A DNA stretch of 64,000 nucleotides from Phytopseudomonas argentinensis (GTDB lineage: Bacteria; Pseudomonadota; Gammaproteobacteria; Pseudomonadales; Pseudomonadaceae): contig NZ_FORC01000002.1 of NCBI RefSeq assembly GCF_900113905.1, forward strand, positions 434,001 through 498,000, given 5' to 3'. A program made the position numbers and the translations under genes. The notes beneath the pieces are model-generated. The model had not been told where the DNA came from, searched no databases, and worked only from the letters and a program-made list of their open reading frames with translations. Shown one piece after another: positions 53,417 through 61,410 of the stretch (position 1 is its first letter; every line of letters begins with the position of its first letter).

Positions 53417-53649
53417 CAGGCCTGGCGATCCGTATGGCTGTGCGATTGCTGGGCGGCTCCCGACAGCGGCGCCTGCTGTTGCACCTGGGCTGGCGCGTCG
53501 TCCGCTTCGCTATTGCTGGCCATGGATTTGCGGAAACCCTGGATGGTTTCACCCAGATCGCCACCCAGACTTTTGAGGCGTTTGCTGCCGAACAGCAGGA
53601 ACACGATCAACAGCACGATGACCAGTTGCCAGATACCGATGCCACCCAT
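53416..53649 (-). CDS. tatA: Twin-arginine translocase subunit TatA
   Basis: 77 residues from the ATG at 53649, with GGAGAG in front. Typical [43 protein letters not shown]: a membrane helix, the FG hinge and an amphipathic helix, then a polar tail. First gene of tatABC. Three PhoB-like half-sites lie 50-78 bases upstream (53699-53727). Confidence 0.93.
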   Translation of the reverse strand: MGGIGIWQLVIVLLIVFLLFGSKRLKSLGGDLGETIQGFRKSMASNSEADDAPAQVQQQAPLSGAAQQSHSHTDRQA

Positions 53650-53698
53650 GAAAACTCTCCAACGCCATGAAATTGAAGGGCTAATCTGCCTGGGCTTT

Positions 53699-53727
53699 AT
53701 GACGCTACGGTGACGCGGCGATGACGA
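53699..53727 (-). promoter_or_regulatory. PhoB-box-like triple site upstream of tatA
   Basis: Read on the minus strand: TCGTCAT-CGCC-GCGTCAC-CGTA-GCGTCAT, three 7-mers at exact 11-bp spacing, each matching 5-6 positions of the PhoB half-site CTGTCAT. The 11-mer GCGTCATAAAG here recurs in the phoX promoter (57248-57266). Orientation and distance fit activation of tatABC; gskK-side use (the divergent gspK gene) is also possible. Confidence 0.62.
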
Positions 53728-53799
53728 AAAAAGGCGGCTGCCACCTCTCTGCAACATTCAGCCTGTTGACTGTCGGCTCTCTGCTTCGAGGGGTGAGCG

Positions 53800-54771
53800 A
53801 TGGGGTGCAGGCAACAACGCGGTGCAGCGTTATTGATGGTGCTGGTGGCCCTGGCCATGCTCGCCGCTGGGCTGGCCTGGATGGTGCAGCAAGGGCGCCA
53901 GCAGGTCGACGCGGTGCGCCTGCAACAGCAGCGCATCCAGGCACGGGCTCTGGAGGTCGCCGGCCTGGCATTCGCCGAGCAGGCGCTGCGCGATCCTGCC
54001 TGGCGGCAGAGCCCGCTGTTCTGGCAAGCCCTGCGTGGGCAGCCACTGCGCTATGACTTCGCCGGCGGCGCGGCGACCCTGCGCATCCGCGATCTGCACA
54101 GTTGCTTCAACGTCAATGCGCTGGCCGGTCAGGAGGCCGAGCGGGCCGAGCGTCAGCTGCAGTATCTGCTCGGTGACGACCTGGCCGCCGAGCAACTGGT
54201 GCAGGCCCTGGCCGACTGGATCGACAGCGATGGCCAAAGCCGCCTGCACGGCGCCGAAAGCGATCAGTACCTGCGCCAGACGCCACCTCGGCTGGCGGCC
54301 AACCAACCCATGGTGGACATGAGCGAGCTGAATCTGCTGCTTACCCCGCAGCCGGAGCGGCAGCTCAGGTATCCGCAGCTCTGTGCATTGCCGCAGACAT
54401 CGGGCTGGCGACTGAATGCCAATGCCCTGACCCTTGAGCACGTGCCCCTGCTGGAGGCGCTCTACGAGGGCGAGTTCGCACGTTCGCTGCTGGCACGCAT
54501 CGTCACTGGCCGACCGGCCAACGGCTATCGTGATGCGGCGGCCTTGCGCGAGGCATTGGGCGCGGTGGACGACCTTACGTTCGAGCGGCTGAGTGAAGGA
54601 CTCCTGCTCAACAGCGGCGATTTCATGCTGCAGCTCGAGTTCGAGCAGGATGGCCGTTTGATCAGCAGCCAATTCCAGGTGCAGGCTCAGGGGGTGGTGC
54701 GCTGGCACGCACAGGTGCCCGCGCAACGGGTGCAGGTGATCAGCCGGGAACCCTTGCCGTTCGCCTTGTAG
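53800..54771 (+). CDS. gspK: Type II secretion minor pseudopilin GspK
   Basis: 323 residues with GAGGGG upstream. A prepilin-like start, CRQQRGAALLMVLVALAMLAAGLAWM, then the GspK globular domain with LHSCFNVNAL, LADWIDSDGQ and LAANQPMVDMSEL segments. GspK caps the pseudopilus tip with GspI and GspJ. It stands alone between tatABC (divergent) and phoX (convergent); the other pseudopilin genes are not within the window and may follow gspF. Confidence 0.87.
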   Translation: MGCRQQRGAALLMVLVALAMLAAGLAWMVQQGRQQVDAVRLQQQRIQARALEVAGLAFAEQALRDPAWRQSPLFWQALRGQPLRYDFAGGAATLRIRDLHSCFNVNALAGQEAERAERQLQYLLGDDLAAEQLVQALADWIDSDGQSRLHGAESDQYLRQTPPRLAANQPMVDMSELNLLLTPQPERQLRYPQLCALPQTSGWRLNANALTLEHVPLLEALYEGEFARSLLARIVTGRPANGYRDAAALREALGAVDDLTFERLSEGLLLNSGDFMLQLEFEQDGRLISSQFQVQAQGVVRWHAQVPAQRVQVISREPLPFAL

Positions 54772-54799
54772 CTAGGGTGATAGCAGGCGGTAACCTGAG

Positions 54800-55024
54800 A
54801 CCCGTTCACGATCTCTGGCTATCTGGGCGCCTGTATCCTGTGAATCGATTGCAACAAGGCAAAAGCGGCCATCGAGTGTAGGAGGGGCTTTAGCCCCGAG
54901 CTTTTTATCATGGCAAACAAAGAACTCGAGGCTAAAGCCACTCCCACGAATTACGCGACCGGCTGCTTTCGCCCCACTTTGCAGCCATTACCGGTGCAAT
55001 TACGGCGAGTGATCGTGAACGGGT
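54800..55024. repeat. Extended imperfect palindrome with central REP-like pair
   Basis: This fills most of the 338-base gap between gspK and phoX. A perfect 14-bp inverted repeat, ACCCGTTCACGATC (54800-54813) and GATCGTGAACGGGT (55011-55024), encloses weaker complementary stretches (GCAA..AAAGCGGCC against the complement of GGCTGCTTTCG..TTTGC) and, at 54877-54947, an inverted REP-like pair GTAGGAGGGGCTTTAGCCCCGAG / CTCGAGGCTAAAGCCACTCCCAC. It separates convergent genes and may act as a bidirectional terminator. Confidence 0.7.
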
Positions 55025-55109
55025 ATGAGAAGTGAGGGCCTGGACCTCGCTGCTGCTCGATCTAGGCGAAAAGAGGCGGCACGGGATTGCCCCGTGCCGC
55101 ATGGGCAGG

Positions 55110-57155
55110 TCAGACGCCGATTTCGCCGCCGTCGTTACGCTGGATCACCACCGTCGAGGAGCGCGGGCGGACGGTGATGCCGGCTGGCGTTTCCTCGGTG
55201 GCCACGTCGGTATAGGGCCAGTTGCCCGGGTGCTGGATGTTGATGAACATCGACTTGTTGTCCGGGGTGAAGGCGATGCCGGTCACCTCACAGCCGTTGG
55301 GGCCGACGAAGAAGCGGCGCAGGTCCACCTGGTTCTGTGCGTTGACCGGTACCTGCTGGCCATTGGTGTCGACCAGGTTGGTGGGGATTACCGCCAGCAT
55401 CTGGTCGTTGGTGTAGCTGGTCACGCTCGATTCGCCGTTGTCGGTCTGGATCCACAGGACCCCGCGGCTGTCGAAGCTCATGCCATCCGGGCTGGCGAAC
55501 TGGTTGAGCTCGGTCAGGCCGGAGCGGTTGATGTCGGGAGTTCCCGAGGCATTGGCACCGAACACGAAGATGTCCCAGGTAAAGCTGCGCTGGTCGTCGC
55601 TGTCGTGCCAACGGATCACGTGGCCGTGGCGGTTCGGGCCACGCGGGTTGGCGGCGTCGACCTGCGCGGCGGTGCGCGCGCTGTTGTTGGTGAGGGTCAG
55701 GTAGACATCGCCATTGAGCGGGTTGACGGCGGTCCATTCCGGGCGATCCATGGGGGTCGCACCGACGGCATCGGCCGCGCCCCGGGTATTGAGGATGATC
55801 CCCGGCAGGTCGGTGAACTTGGCGTCCAGGGTACTGCCATCGGTGGTCGGGGTGGTCGCTACCAACGGGATCCACGCACCGGTGCCGTCGGCATCGAAGC
55901 GCGCCACGTACAGGGTGCCGTTGTCCATGTACTTGGCGCCGGTGGCCAGGCGGTCGCTGGGGTTGGCGTCGGCTGCCTCCCAGAGGGCATCGGACACGTA
56001 CTTGTACAGGTACTCGTTGTTCGAGTCGTCGCCACTGTAGAACACCACCGGCTTGCCGACCACCGGCAGTCCCGGCCAGCAGCCCTCATGGCGGAAGCGG
56101 CCCAGGGCGGTGCGCTTCACCGCACGGGTGCTGGGATCGAAAGGGTCGATTTCGACGATGTAGCCGTAAGTGCTGGCTTCGTTGCGGTAGTCGTCGGTGG
56201 CCGACGCCCCGCTTGGGGTGACGTTGAAACGGGTGAATTCGTCGTTCTGCTCCGAGGCGTCCCCGGCGGCGGTTTCCCAGCCATATCGGCCGGTGCTGGT
56301 AGCGATACCGATACGTGCCTGATCGGCAGGGCGGGTGCTGGTATTGATGAAGATCGACGGCCAGTTCTCTTCACAGGTCAGGTAGGTGCCCCAGGGGGTA
56401 TAGCCGTTGCCGCAGTTGTTGTTGGTGCCGCGGGTCTGGGTGCCGGTCGGCGAGAACTTGGTCTTCAGGTGGTCGGTGCCGCTCAGCGGACCGGAAATGT
56501 CCATGACCGTGGAGGTGGTGAAGCGGCGGTTCAGTGGGTCGTTATCGACTACCTGCCAGCGACCATTGACCTTGCTGATGCGCACGACACCCGCGCCATG
56601 GGCGTTGATTTCCTTGCGCACTTCCTCGGCCGGGCGGCGGCCGTTGACCGTGGTCGGGCCGTTGGGGTGCAGGGCGTCTTCGTCGATATACTCGTAGTTG
56701 ACCGCCAGCAGGCCGTCTTCGGAGCTGCCGTTGATGGGAAAGTAATGCATGCCGTCATGGTGCATGCCGGCGGCGTTTTCCTGGTCGGTGGCGGTGTTGC
56801 TGCCATCGGCTTTCCAGGGGTTGGCCAGGGAATTGAACGGGGTGCCCCAGGGGGCCAGCACGTAGGCGCTGTAACCGGCCGCTACCACGCAGGCATCGGT
56901 GCGCGAACCGGCGATGGACTGGAAGCCAAGGGCCAGTTTCGGCTCGGCCGGTGGCTCGCTCGGGGAGCTATCGTTGCTGGAGCCGCCGCCGCTGTCGAAG
57001 CAGCCGGTGAGGCCGGTGCCCGCGATCATCGCGATCGCGGCGCCCAGGCCTCCGCGCATCACGCTGCGGCGGCTCAGGTACGCATCCAGAACCGATGCCA
57101 TGGGCAGGTTGCCACTGGTATTGCGATCCAGGTTATCGCCGGTATCTCGACTCAT
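55110..57155 (-). CDS. phoX: PhoX-family alkaline phosphatase, Tat lipoprotein
   Basis: 681 residues. PhoX enzymes hydrolyse phosphate monoesters using Ca2+ and Fe3+. A long N-terminus leads to a Tat signal (LSRRSVMRGG, Arg29-Arg30) that ends in a lipobox-like LTGC (Cys52), followed by a Gly/Ser/Pro linker. Family segments NCGNGYTPWGTYLTCEENW, GRFRHEGCWP, and SPDGMSFDSRGVLWIQTDNGE are intact. An antisense frame of 724 codons covers the gene but has no family features. The upstream gap carries PhoB-like sites on both strands. Probable cargo of the neighbouring Tat and type II systems. Confidence 0.92.
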   Translation of the reverse strand: MSRDTGDNLDRNTSGNLPMASVLDAYLSRRSVMRGGLGAAIAMIAGTGLTGCFDSGGGSSNDSSPSEPPAEPKLALGFQSIAGSRTDACVVAAGYSAYVLAPWGTPFNSLANPWKADGSNTATDQENAAGMHHDGMHYFPINGSSEDGLLAVNYEYIDEDALHPNGPTTVNGRRPAEEVRKEINAHGAGVVRISKVNGRWQVVDNDPLNRRFTTSTVMDISGPLSGTDHLKTKFSPTGTQTRGTNNNCGNGYTPWGTYLTCEENWPSIFINTSTRPADQARIGIATSTGRYGWETAAGDASEQNDEFTRFNVTPSGASATDDYRNEASTYGYIVEIDPFDPSTRAVKRTALGRFRHEGCWPGLPVVGKPVVFYSGDDSNNEYLYKYVSDALWEAADANPSDRLATGAKYMDNGTLYVARFDADGTGAWIPLVATTPTTDGSTLDAKFTDLPGIILNTRGAADAVGATPMDRPEWTAVNPLNGDVYLTLTNNSARTAAQVDAANPRGPNRHGHVIRWHDSDDQRSFTWDIFVFGANASGTPDINRSGLTELNQFASPDGMSFDSRGVLWIQTDNGESSVTSYTNDQMLAVIPTNLVDTNGQQVPVNAQNQVDLRRFFVGPNGCEVTGIAFTPDNKSMFINIQHPGNWPYTDVATEETPAGITVRPRSSTVVIQRNDGGEIGV

Positions 57156-57247
57156 CAGATCATGTCCTTTTTTTGGTTAAGCGGCTTGAGGAAACCGGGA
57201 CTTTAGAGACCGCGTGTGATGATTTTTTGGCAGTTGTGTTAATGGCT

Positions 57248-57266
57248 ATTGAAAGCTTTATGACGC
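57248..57266 (-). promoter_or_regulatory. PhoB-box-like site upstream of phoX
   Basis: On the minus strand GCGTCATAAAGCTTTCAAT: two half-sites at 11-bp spacing, matching 13 of 18 positions of CTGTCATAAATCTGTCAT. It lies 93-111 bases before the phoX start. Confidence 0.6.
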
Positions 57267-57313
57267 TAGCTTTCTGATTTATCTGAATTTTTCAAATTTG
57301 ATTCGGCCCAGGG

Positions 57314-57342
57314 CTGTCGAATAACCGCCATTAAACTGTCAC
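57314..57342 (+). promoter_or_regulatory. PhoB-box-like triple site before the nucleotidase-like/gspC operon
   Basis: CTGTCGA-ATAA-CCGCCAT-TAAA-CTGTCAC: three PhoB half-sites starting at 57314, 57325 and 57336, exactly 11 bases apart, with AT-rich linkers as in known Pho boxes. They face the gene starting at 57398, 56 bases downstream. Confidence 0.68.
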
Positions 57343-57397
57343 ATAAGCTGCCCAGTATCCCGCCCCGACAATGCATAAAGGCGAGGCGGGCGAGGCG

Positions 57398-59032
57398 ATG
57401 ACAGGCATCGGCAGACGGGACGTGATGAGCTGGATGGGCATCGGCGCGATGGCGCCGCTGCTCAGCGCCTGCTCGGGCTTCGCGACCCCGCGGCCGGACG
57501 GGCACGCGGAGCTGGATCTGCTGTATGTCGCCGATACCCTGGATGCGCGCCAGCCGGGTCAGCCGGTGGTGCCGGCCACCCGGCTGGGACCGGTTTCCCA
57601 CCTTGGACGCGCGCCCTGGCTCAGCGGCAGCCATGCCCACCAGGCGCGCAGCGAACTCAACCCGCTGCTTGATGCGCGCCTGGCCGAGGGCGTCAGCACC
57701 GGCGGCTATGCCGTGCTGGGCGCATTGCTCGAAGAACTGCGCCAGCGCCAGGGTGCCGAGCGCTGCCTGACCCTGGAGAACGGCCAGGGTTGGAACGGCA
57801 GCGGGCTGACCTATCTGACCCAGGGCGAGAGTGGCGTCCAGGGCAGCCAGCTGCTGGGCAGCGAGGTACGGGTCAGCAGCGATGAGCGAGTGTTGTGGCC
57901 ACAACGCTGCGCCGGTCTCTATCGACAATTTGCCCGGCCGGTGCTGGGCGCGGGCCTGGCCGAGGATCGGGCGCAGGCACTGGGCGTGCAGCCCTTTACG
58001 CTGATCCGCCGCGCTGGCCTGCGGATCGCGGTGGTGGGAGTTACCGACCCTTATGCCGGGGACCAGCAGGCTTCCCTGAAACAGTGGTATCAGTCGCTGC
58101 TGCCGGCCTTCAAGCAGGCGCGTGGCCAGGCCGATCTGGTCATCGCCCTGGCCGATGTGGGCACCGGGCCCGGGCTGTGGCTGGCCGAGCGGCTGGGCGA
58201 CGCCGATCTGCTGCTGTGCGCCCGCGGGCAGGATTTCTGGCCGGCACCCATCGAGGTGCTGCAGAGCAGCGGCAGGCGGGTGCCGGTGGTGCTCGGCGGC
58301 TGCCGGGCCAGCGGTGCCTTTCATATCGGCTGCAAGCGCCAGGCGGGGCAGTGGACCTTTGTCGCGCGCTTTCACCCGGCTTTCGAACAGTTGCTTTCCC
58401 CAGCAGGCCAGGCCCATGCGGCAAGCCTGCGTAGCCAGTTGCAGAGCCAGCGCGCGCCCCATGCCGCCTGGCTCGATCAACCGCTGGCCAGGGCACCGCA
58501 GGCGCTGTGGCGCCGTGATACCCGCGGTGGCAGTTGGGACCGCCTGCTGCACCAGGCACTCTCCGAGGACGGCCAGATGCAGGTGCTGCTGCCCGGCCTG
58601 CGTTACGACAGCCCGGTTGCCGCCGGCCAGGCGATCACCCGTGAACAGTTGATCAGCCTGACCGGCGGCTACCCGGCTGCCGTGGTCGAGGCGCCGGTAA
58701 AGCCGCTCGAAAGCGTGCTGGAAAACGCCGCCGACCAGCTGTTCGGCGACCCCTTGTTGCTCGACAACAGCCAGGACCTGCCGCGCTGGCAGGGGCAGGC
58801 CTGGCAGGTCAGCTACAGCCCTAGTGGCAAGCGGGTTTCCGGCCTGGCGCCACTCGAAGGCCTGTGTCGCAGCGTTTCCCTGAGCGCCGATGCTCGCGGT
58901 GAACCCCTCTGGCAACGCGTGGAAACCTGGCTGAGCAGGCAGCCGGCCGACTGGCAATTGCCGGCTTTGCAGCTGCCCAGCGTGCGCTACGTGCAGGGCC
59001 ATCCCGGCTGGCACCCCAGAGGCGTCAGTTGA
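57398..59032 (+). CDS. Tat lipoprotein related to 5'-nucleotidase/SoxB
   Basis: 544 residues from the ATG at 57398 (GAGG upstream); an ATG at 57371 has no ribosome site. Tat signal GRRDVMSWMGIG with lipobox LSAC (Cys25). The middle matches the UshA/SoxB metallophosphatase fold (GGYAVLGALLEELRQRQG, NGQGWNGSGLTYLTQGE) and the C-terminus the 5'-nucleotidase C domain (ITREQLISLTGG...PLESVLENAADQLF). The usual metal motifs (DxH, GNHE) are replaced (VADTLDAR, VRVSSDER), so catalysis is doubtful. Its stop overlaps gspC. Confidence 0.72.
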   Translation: MTGIGRRDVMSWMGIGAMAPLLSACSGFATPRPDGHAELDLLYVADTLDARQPGQPVVPATRLGPVSHLGRAPWLSGSHAHQARSELNPLLDARLAEGVSTGGYAVLGALLEELRQRQGAERCLTLENGQGWNGSGLTYLTQGESGVQGSQLLGSEVRVSSDERVLWPQRCAGLYRQFARPVLGAGLAEDRAQALGVQPFTLIRRAGLRIAVVGVTDPYAGDQQASLKQWYQSLLPAFKQARGQADLVIALADVGTGPGLWLAERLGDADLLLCARGQDFWPAPIEVLQSSGRRVPVVLGGCRASGAFHIGCKRQAGQWTFVARFHPAFEQLLSPAGQAHAASLRSQLQSQRAPHAAWLDQPLARAPQALWRRDTRGGSWDRLLHQALSEDGQMQVLLPGLRYDSPVAAGQAITREQLISLTGGYPAAVVEAPVKPLESVLENAADQLFGDPLLLDNSQDLPRWQGQAWQVSYSPSGKRVSGLAPLEGLCRSVSLSADARGEPLWQRVETWLSRQPADWQLPALQLPSVRYVQGHPGWHPRGVS

Positions 59033-59454
59033 CCAGCGCGCCGCGTCTGTGGAACGGCCTGTGGCTGACCCTCGCTGCGTGGCTGGCGGCGCAGTGCGTG
59101 CTGCTGCTCAGCCGTGAACCACAACCGGCCCGTGCCGCCGCCGTCGAGGTGACCGCGCCGCCCGGCCTGTTGGTGGGCCACTGGCAGTTGCAGGGCGATG
59201 ACGGCGCAGTGCCGCTGACCCGCCTGCCGGTTCAGTACCTGGGCGGGCTGCGTGCGCAGCCGCTGAGCGCCACGGTGGTGGTGCTGCGCTACGACCAGCA
59301 GGTGCGCAGCTACCGCCGTGGGCAACGCCTCGCCCCCGGCATCGTGCTGCAGGACATCGACGAAACAGGGCTGATTTTCGATAACCAGGGGCGGCGCGAG
59401 CGCCTGCCCTGGCCGCCACGGCCTGCCGTGACCGGCTTCAAGCGGCAAGGATAA
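59029..59454 (+). CDS. gspC: Type II secretion inner-membrane protein GspC (short)
   Basis: 141 residues from a TTG whose TTGA overlaps the preceding stop. One membrane helix (LWLTLAAWLAAQCVLLL) and a small periplasmic homology region (LTRLPVQYLGGLRAQPLSATVVVLRYDQQVRSYRRGQRLAPGIVLQDID). The C-terminal PDZ or coiled-coil domain of longer GspC proteins is absent, as in HxcP-like members. GspC links the inner-membrane platform to the secretin. Confidence 0.78.
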   Translation: MTSAPRLWNGLWLTLAAWLAAQCVLLLSREPQPARAAAVEVTAPPGLLVGHWQLQGDDGAVPLTRLPVQYLGGLRAQPLSATVVVLRYDQQVRSYRRGQRLAPGIVLQDIDETGLIFDNQGRRERLPWPPRPAVTGFKRQG

Positions 59455-59457
59455 GAG

Positions 59458-61410
59458 ATGATCGTTCGCTACTGCCTGGCCGCTGTGTTGACCCTGGGCG
59501 CTACCCAGATTCTGGCCGATGAGCTGCTCGACCTGCCGGTCGCCGAGTCGCCGCTGTACGAAGTGAATTTCGTCGACACCGAGCTCAGCGAGTTCATCGA
59601 CAGCGTGTCGCAGATCACCGGCATCACCTTCATCGTCGACCCGCGGGTCAAGGGCAAGGTCACCGTGCGCACCGTCGAGCGCCATGACAGCGAGGCGATC
59701 TACGACATCTTCCTGGCCCAGCTGCGTGCCCAGGGCTTCGCTGCGGTCAACCTGCCCAACGGCAGCGTGAAGATTGTGCCTGACCAGGCCGCACGCCTGG
59801 AACCGGTGCCCGTGGACCCCAGCGGCGGGCAGCCGGCCGCCGGCGACGGTATCGCCACCCGGGTATTCAGTGTGCGCAACGCTGCCAGCGAGCAGCTGCT
59901 AGGCATCATCAAGCCGCTGATCGATCCTCGGGTCGGGGTCATCACCCCGTATCCTGCCGCCAACCTGCTGGTGGTCACCGACTGGCGCAGCAACCTGGCG
60001 CGTATCGACCGCCTGCTTGCCGAACTCGACCAGGTCAGTGACGAGCCGCTGCAGGTGATGCCCCTGCAGTACGCCAGCGCCGCCGACACCAGCGCGCTGA
60101 TCACCCGCCTGCTGGCCAGCGACAAGGACAGCGATGCCGCCCAGGTGATCGCCGATCCGCGCAGCAACGCCCTGCTGGTGCGCGGCAGCGCCGACAGCCG
60201 GGAGCGGGTGCACGCCCTGCTGACGCAACTGGATCGCCCGGGCGGCGAGCTGCGCGCCTCCAACACCCAGGTGATCTACCTGCGCCATGCCAACGCCAGT
60301 GAGGTGGTCAAGGTGCTGCGCGGCCTCAGCCAGGAGGCGCCCCAGGCCCCGGGCGAGGGCACTCAGGGCGCTCAGGGCGCACGCCTGCCGATCAGCGATT
60401 CCGGGGTGCGCCTGGAATACGAGGAAGGCACCAACGCGGTGGTGATGGTCGGCCCGGACAGCGAACTGGCGGCCTACCGCTCGATCGTCGAGCAACTGGA
60501 CATCCGCCGCGCCCAGGTGGTGGTCGAGGCGATCATCGCCGAGGTTTCCGACTCGCGCGCCGAGGAGCTGGGCGTGCAGTGGCTGTTCGCCGACGAGAAG
60601 CTCGGCGCCGGGGTGGTCAACTTCAGCGCCGGTGGCGCGAATATCGCCAGCATCGCCGGTGCGGCCGCCAGCGGTGACAACGCCGCCCTTGGCGAGCTGC
60701 TTTCGGGCGTCAACGGTGCGACCGCCGGCATCGGCAATTTCGGCGGCGGTTTCAATTTCGCCGTGCTGCTCAATGCGCTGAAGAGCAAGAGCGGCTTCAA
60801 CCTGCTGTCCACCCCGACCCTGCTTACCCTGGACAACGCCGAGGCGTCGATCCTGGTGGGCCAGGAAGTGCCCTTCGTCACCGGTTCGGTGACCCAGAAC
60901 AACAGCAACCCGTACCAGACCATCGAGCGCCGCGAGGTCGGCGTGAAGCTGCGTATTAAGCCGCAGATCAACATCGACAACAGCGTGCGCCTGGACATCG
61001 TCCAGGAGGTGTCGTCGATCGCCGATTTCGCCTCGGCCAGCGACGTGATCACCAACAAGCGCGAGATCAAGACCAAGGTGATGGTCGAGGACAACGGCCT
61101 GATCATCCTCGGCGGGCTGATCAGCGATGAAACCAGCAATACCGATCAGAAGGTGCCGCTGCTCGGCGATATCCCCGGCCTCGGCCGCTTGTTTCGCTCC
61201 ACCGGCAAGAGCGGCGTGAAACAGAACCTGATGGTGTTCATCCGCCCGCGCATCCTGCGTGACGGGCCGAGCATCGCCAGCTTCAGTGCCGAGAAATACC
61301 AGAACCTGCAGCGCGAAACGGCCCTCAAGTTGCCGGCGGTGGACGGCGATGCCGGGCTGCAGAGGCTGTTCCCGGCCAGCCGCGCGCGCCTCGATGGGGG
61401 TGCCTGGTAA
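59458..61410 (+). CDS. gspD: Type II secretion secretin GspD
   Basis: 650 residues. Sec signal peptide (LAAVLTLGATQILA-DE) without lipobox, N0 domain (YEVNFVDTELSEFIDSVSQITGITFIVDPRVKGKVTV), N1-N3 repeats to about residue 330, and the secretin core with VGQEVPFVTGSVTQNN, VGVKLRIKPQI and the closing GDIPGLGRLFRSTGKSG. Forms the outer-membrane channel. No pilotin gene is visible in the window. Confidence 0.95.
   Translation: MIVRYCLAAVLTLGATQILADELLDLPVAESPLYEVNFVDTELSEFIDSVSQITGITFIVDPRVKGKVTVRTVERHDSEAIYDIFLAQLRAQGFAAVNLPNGSVKIVPDQAARLEPVPVDPSGGQPAAGDGIATRVFSVRNAASEQLLGIIKPLIDPRVGVITPYPAANLLVVTDWRSNLARIDRLLAELDQVSDEPLQVMPLQYASAADTSALITRLLASDKDSDAAQVIADPRSNALLVRGSADSRERVHALLTQLDRPGGELRASNTQVIYLRHANASEVVKVLRGLSQEAPQAPGEGTQGAQGARLPISDSGVRLEYEEGTNAVVMVGPDSELAAYRSIVEQLDIRRAQVVVEAIIAEVSDSRAEELGVQWLFADEKLGAGVVNFSAGGANIASIAGAAASGDNAALGELLSGVNGATAGIGNFGGGFNFAVLLNALKSKSGFNLLSTPTLLTLDNAEASILVGQEVPFVTGSVTQNNSNPYQTIERREVGVKLRIKPQINIDNSVRLDIVQEVSSIADFASASDVITNKREIKTKVMVEDNGLIILGGLISDETSNTDQKVPLLGDIPGLGRLFRSTGKSGVKQNLMVFIRPRILRDGPSIASFSAEKYQNLQRETALKLPAVDGDAGLQRLFPASRARLDGGAW

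Noticed and set aside
55032..57206. Plus-strand frame of 724 codons over phoX
   Set aside because: No family motifs, while the minus strand encodes a full PhoX with Tat signal and active-site segments.
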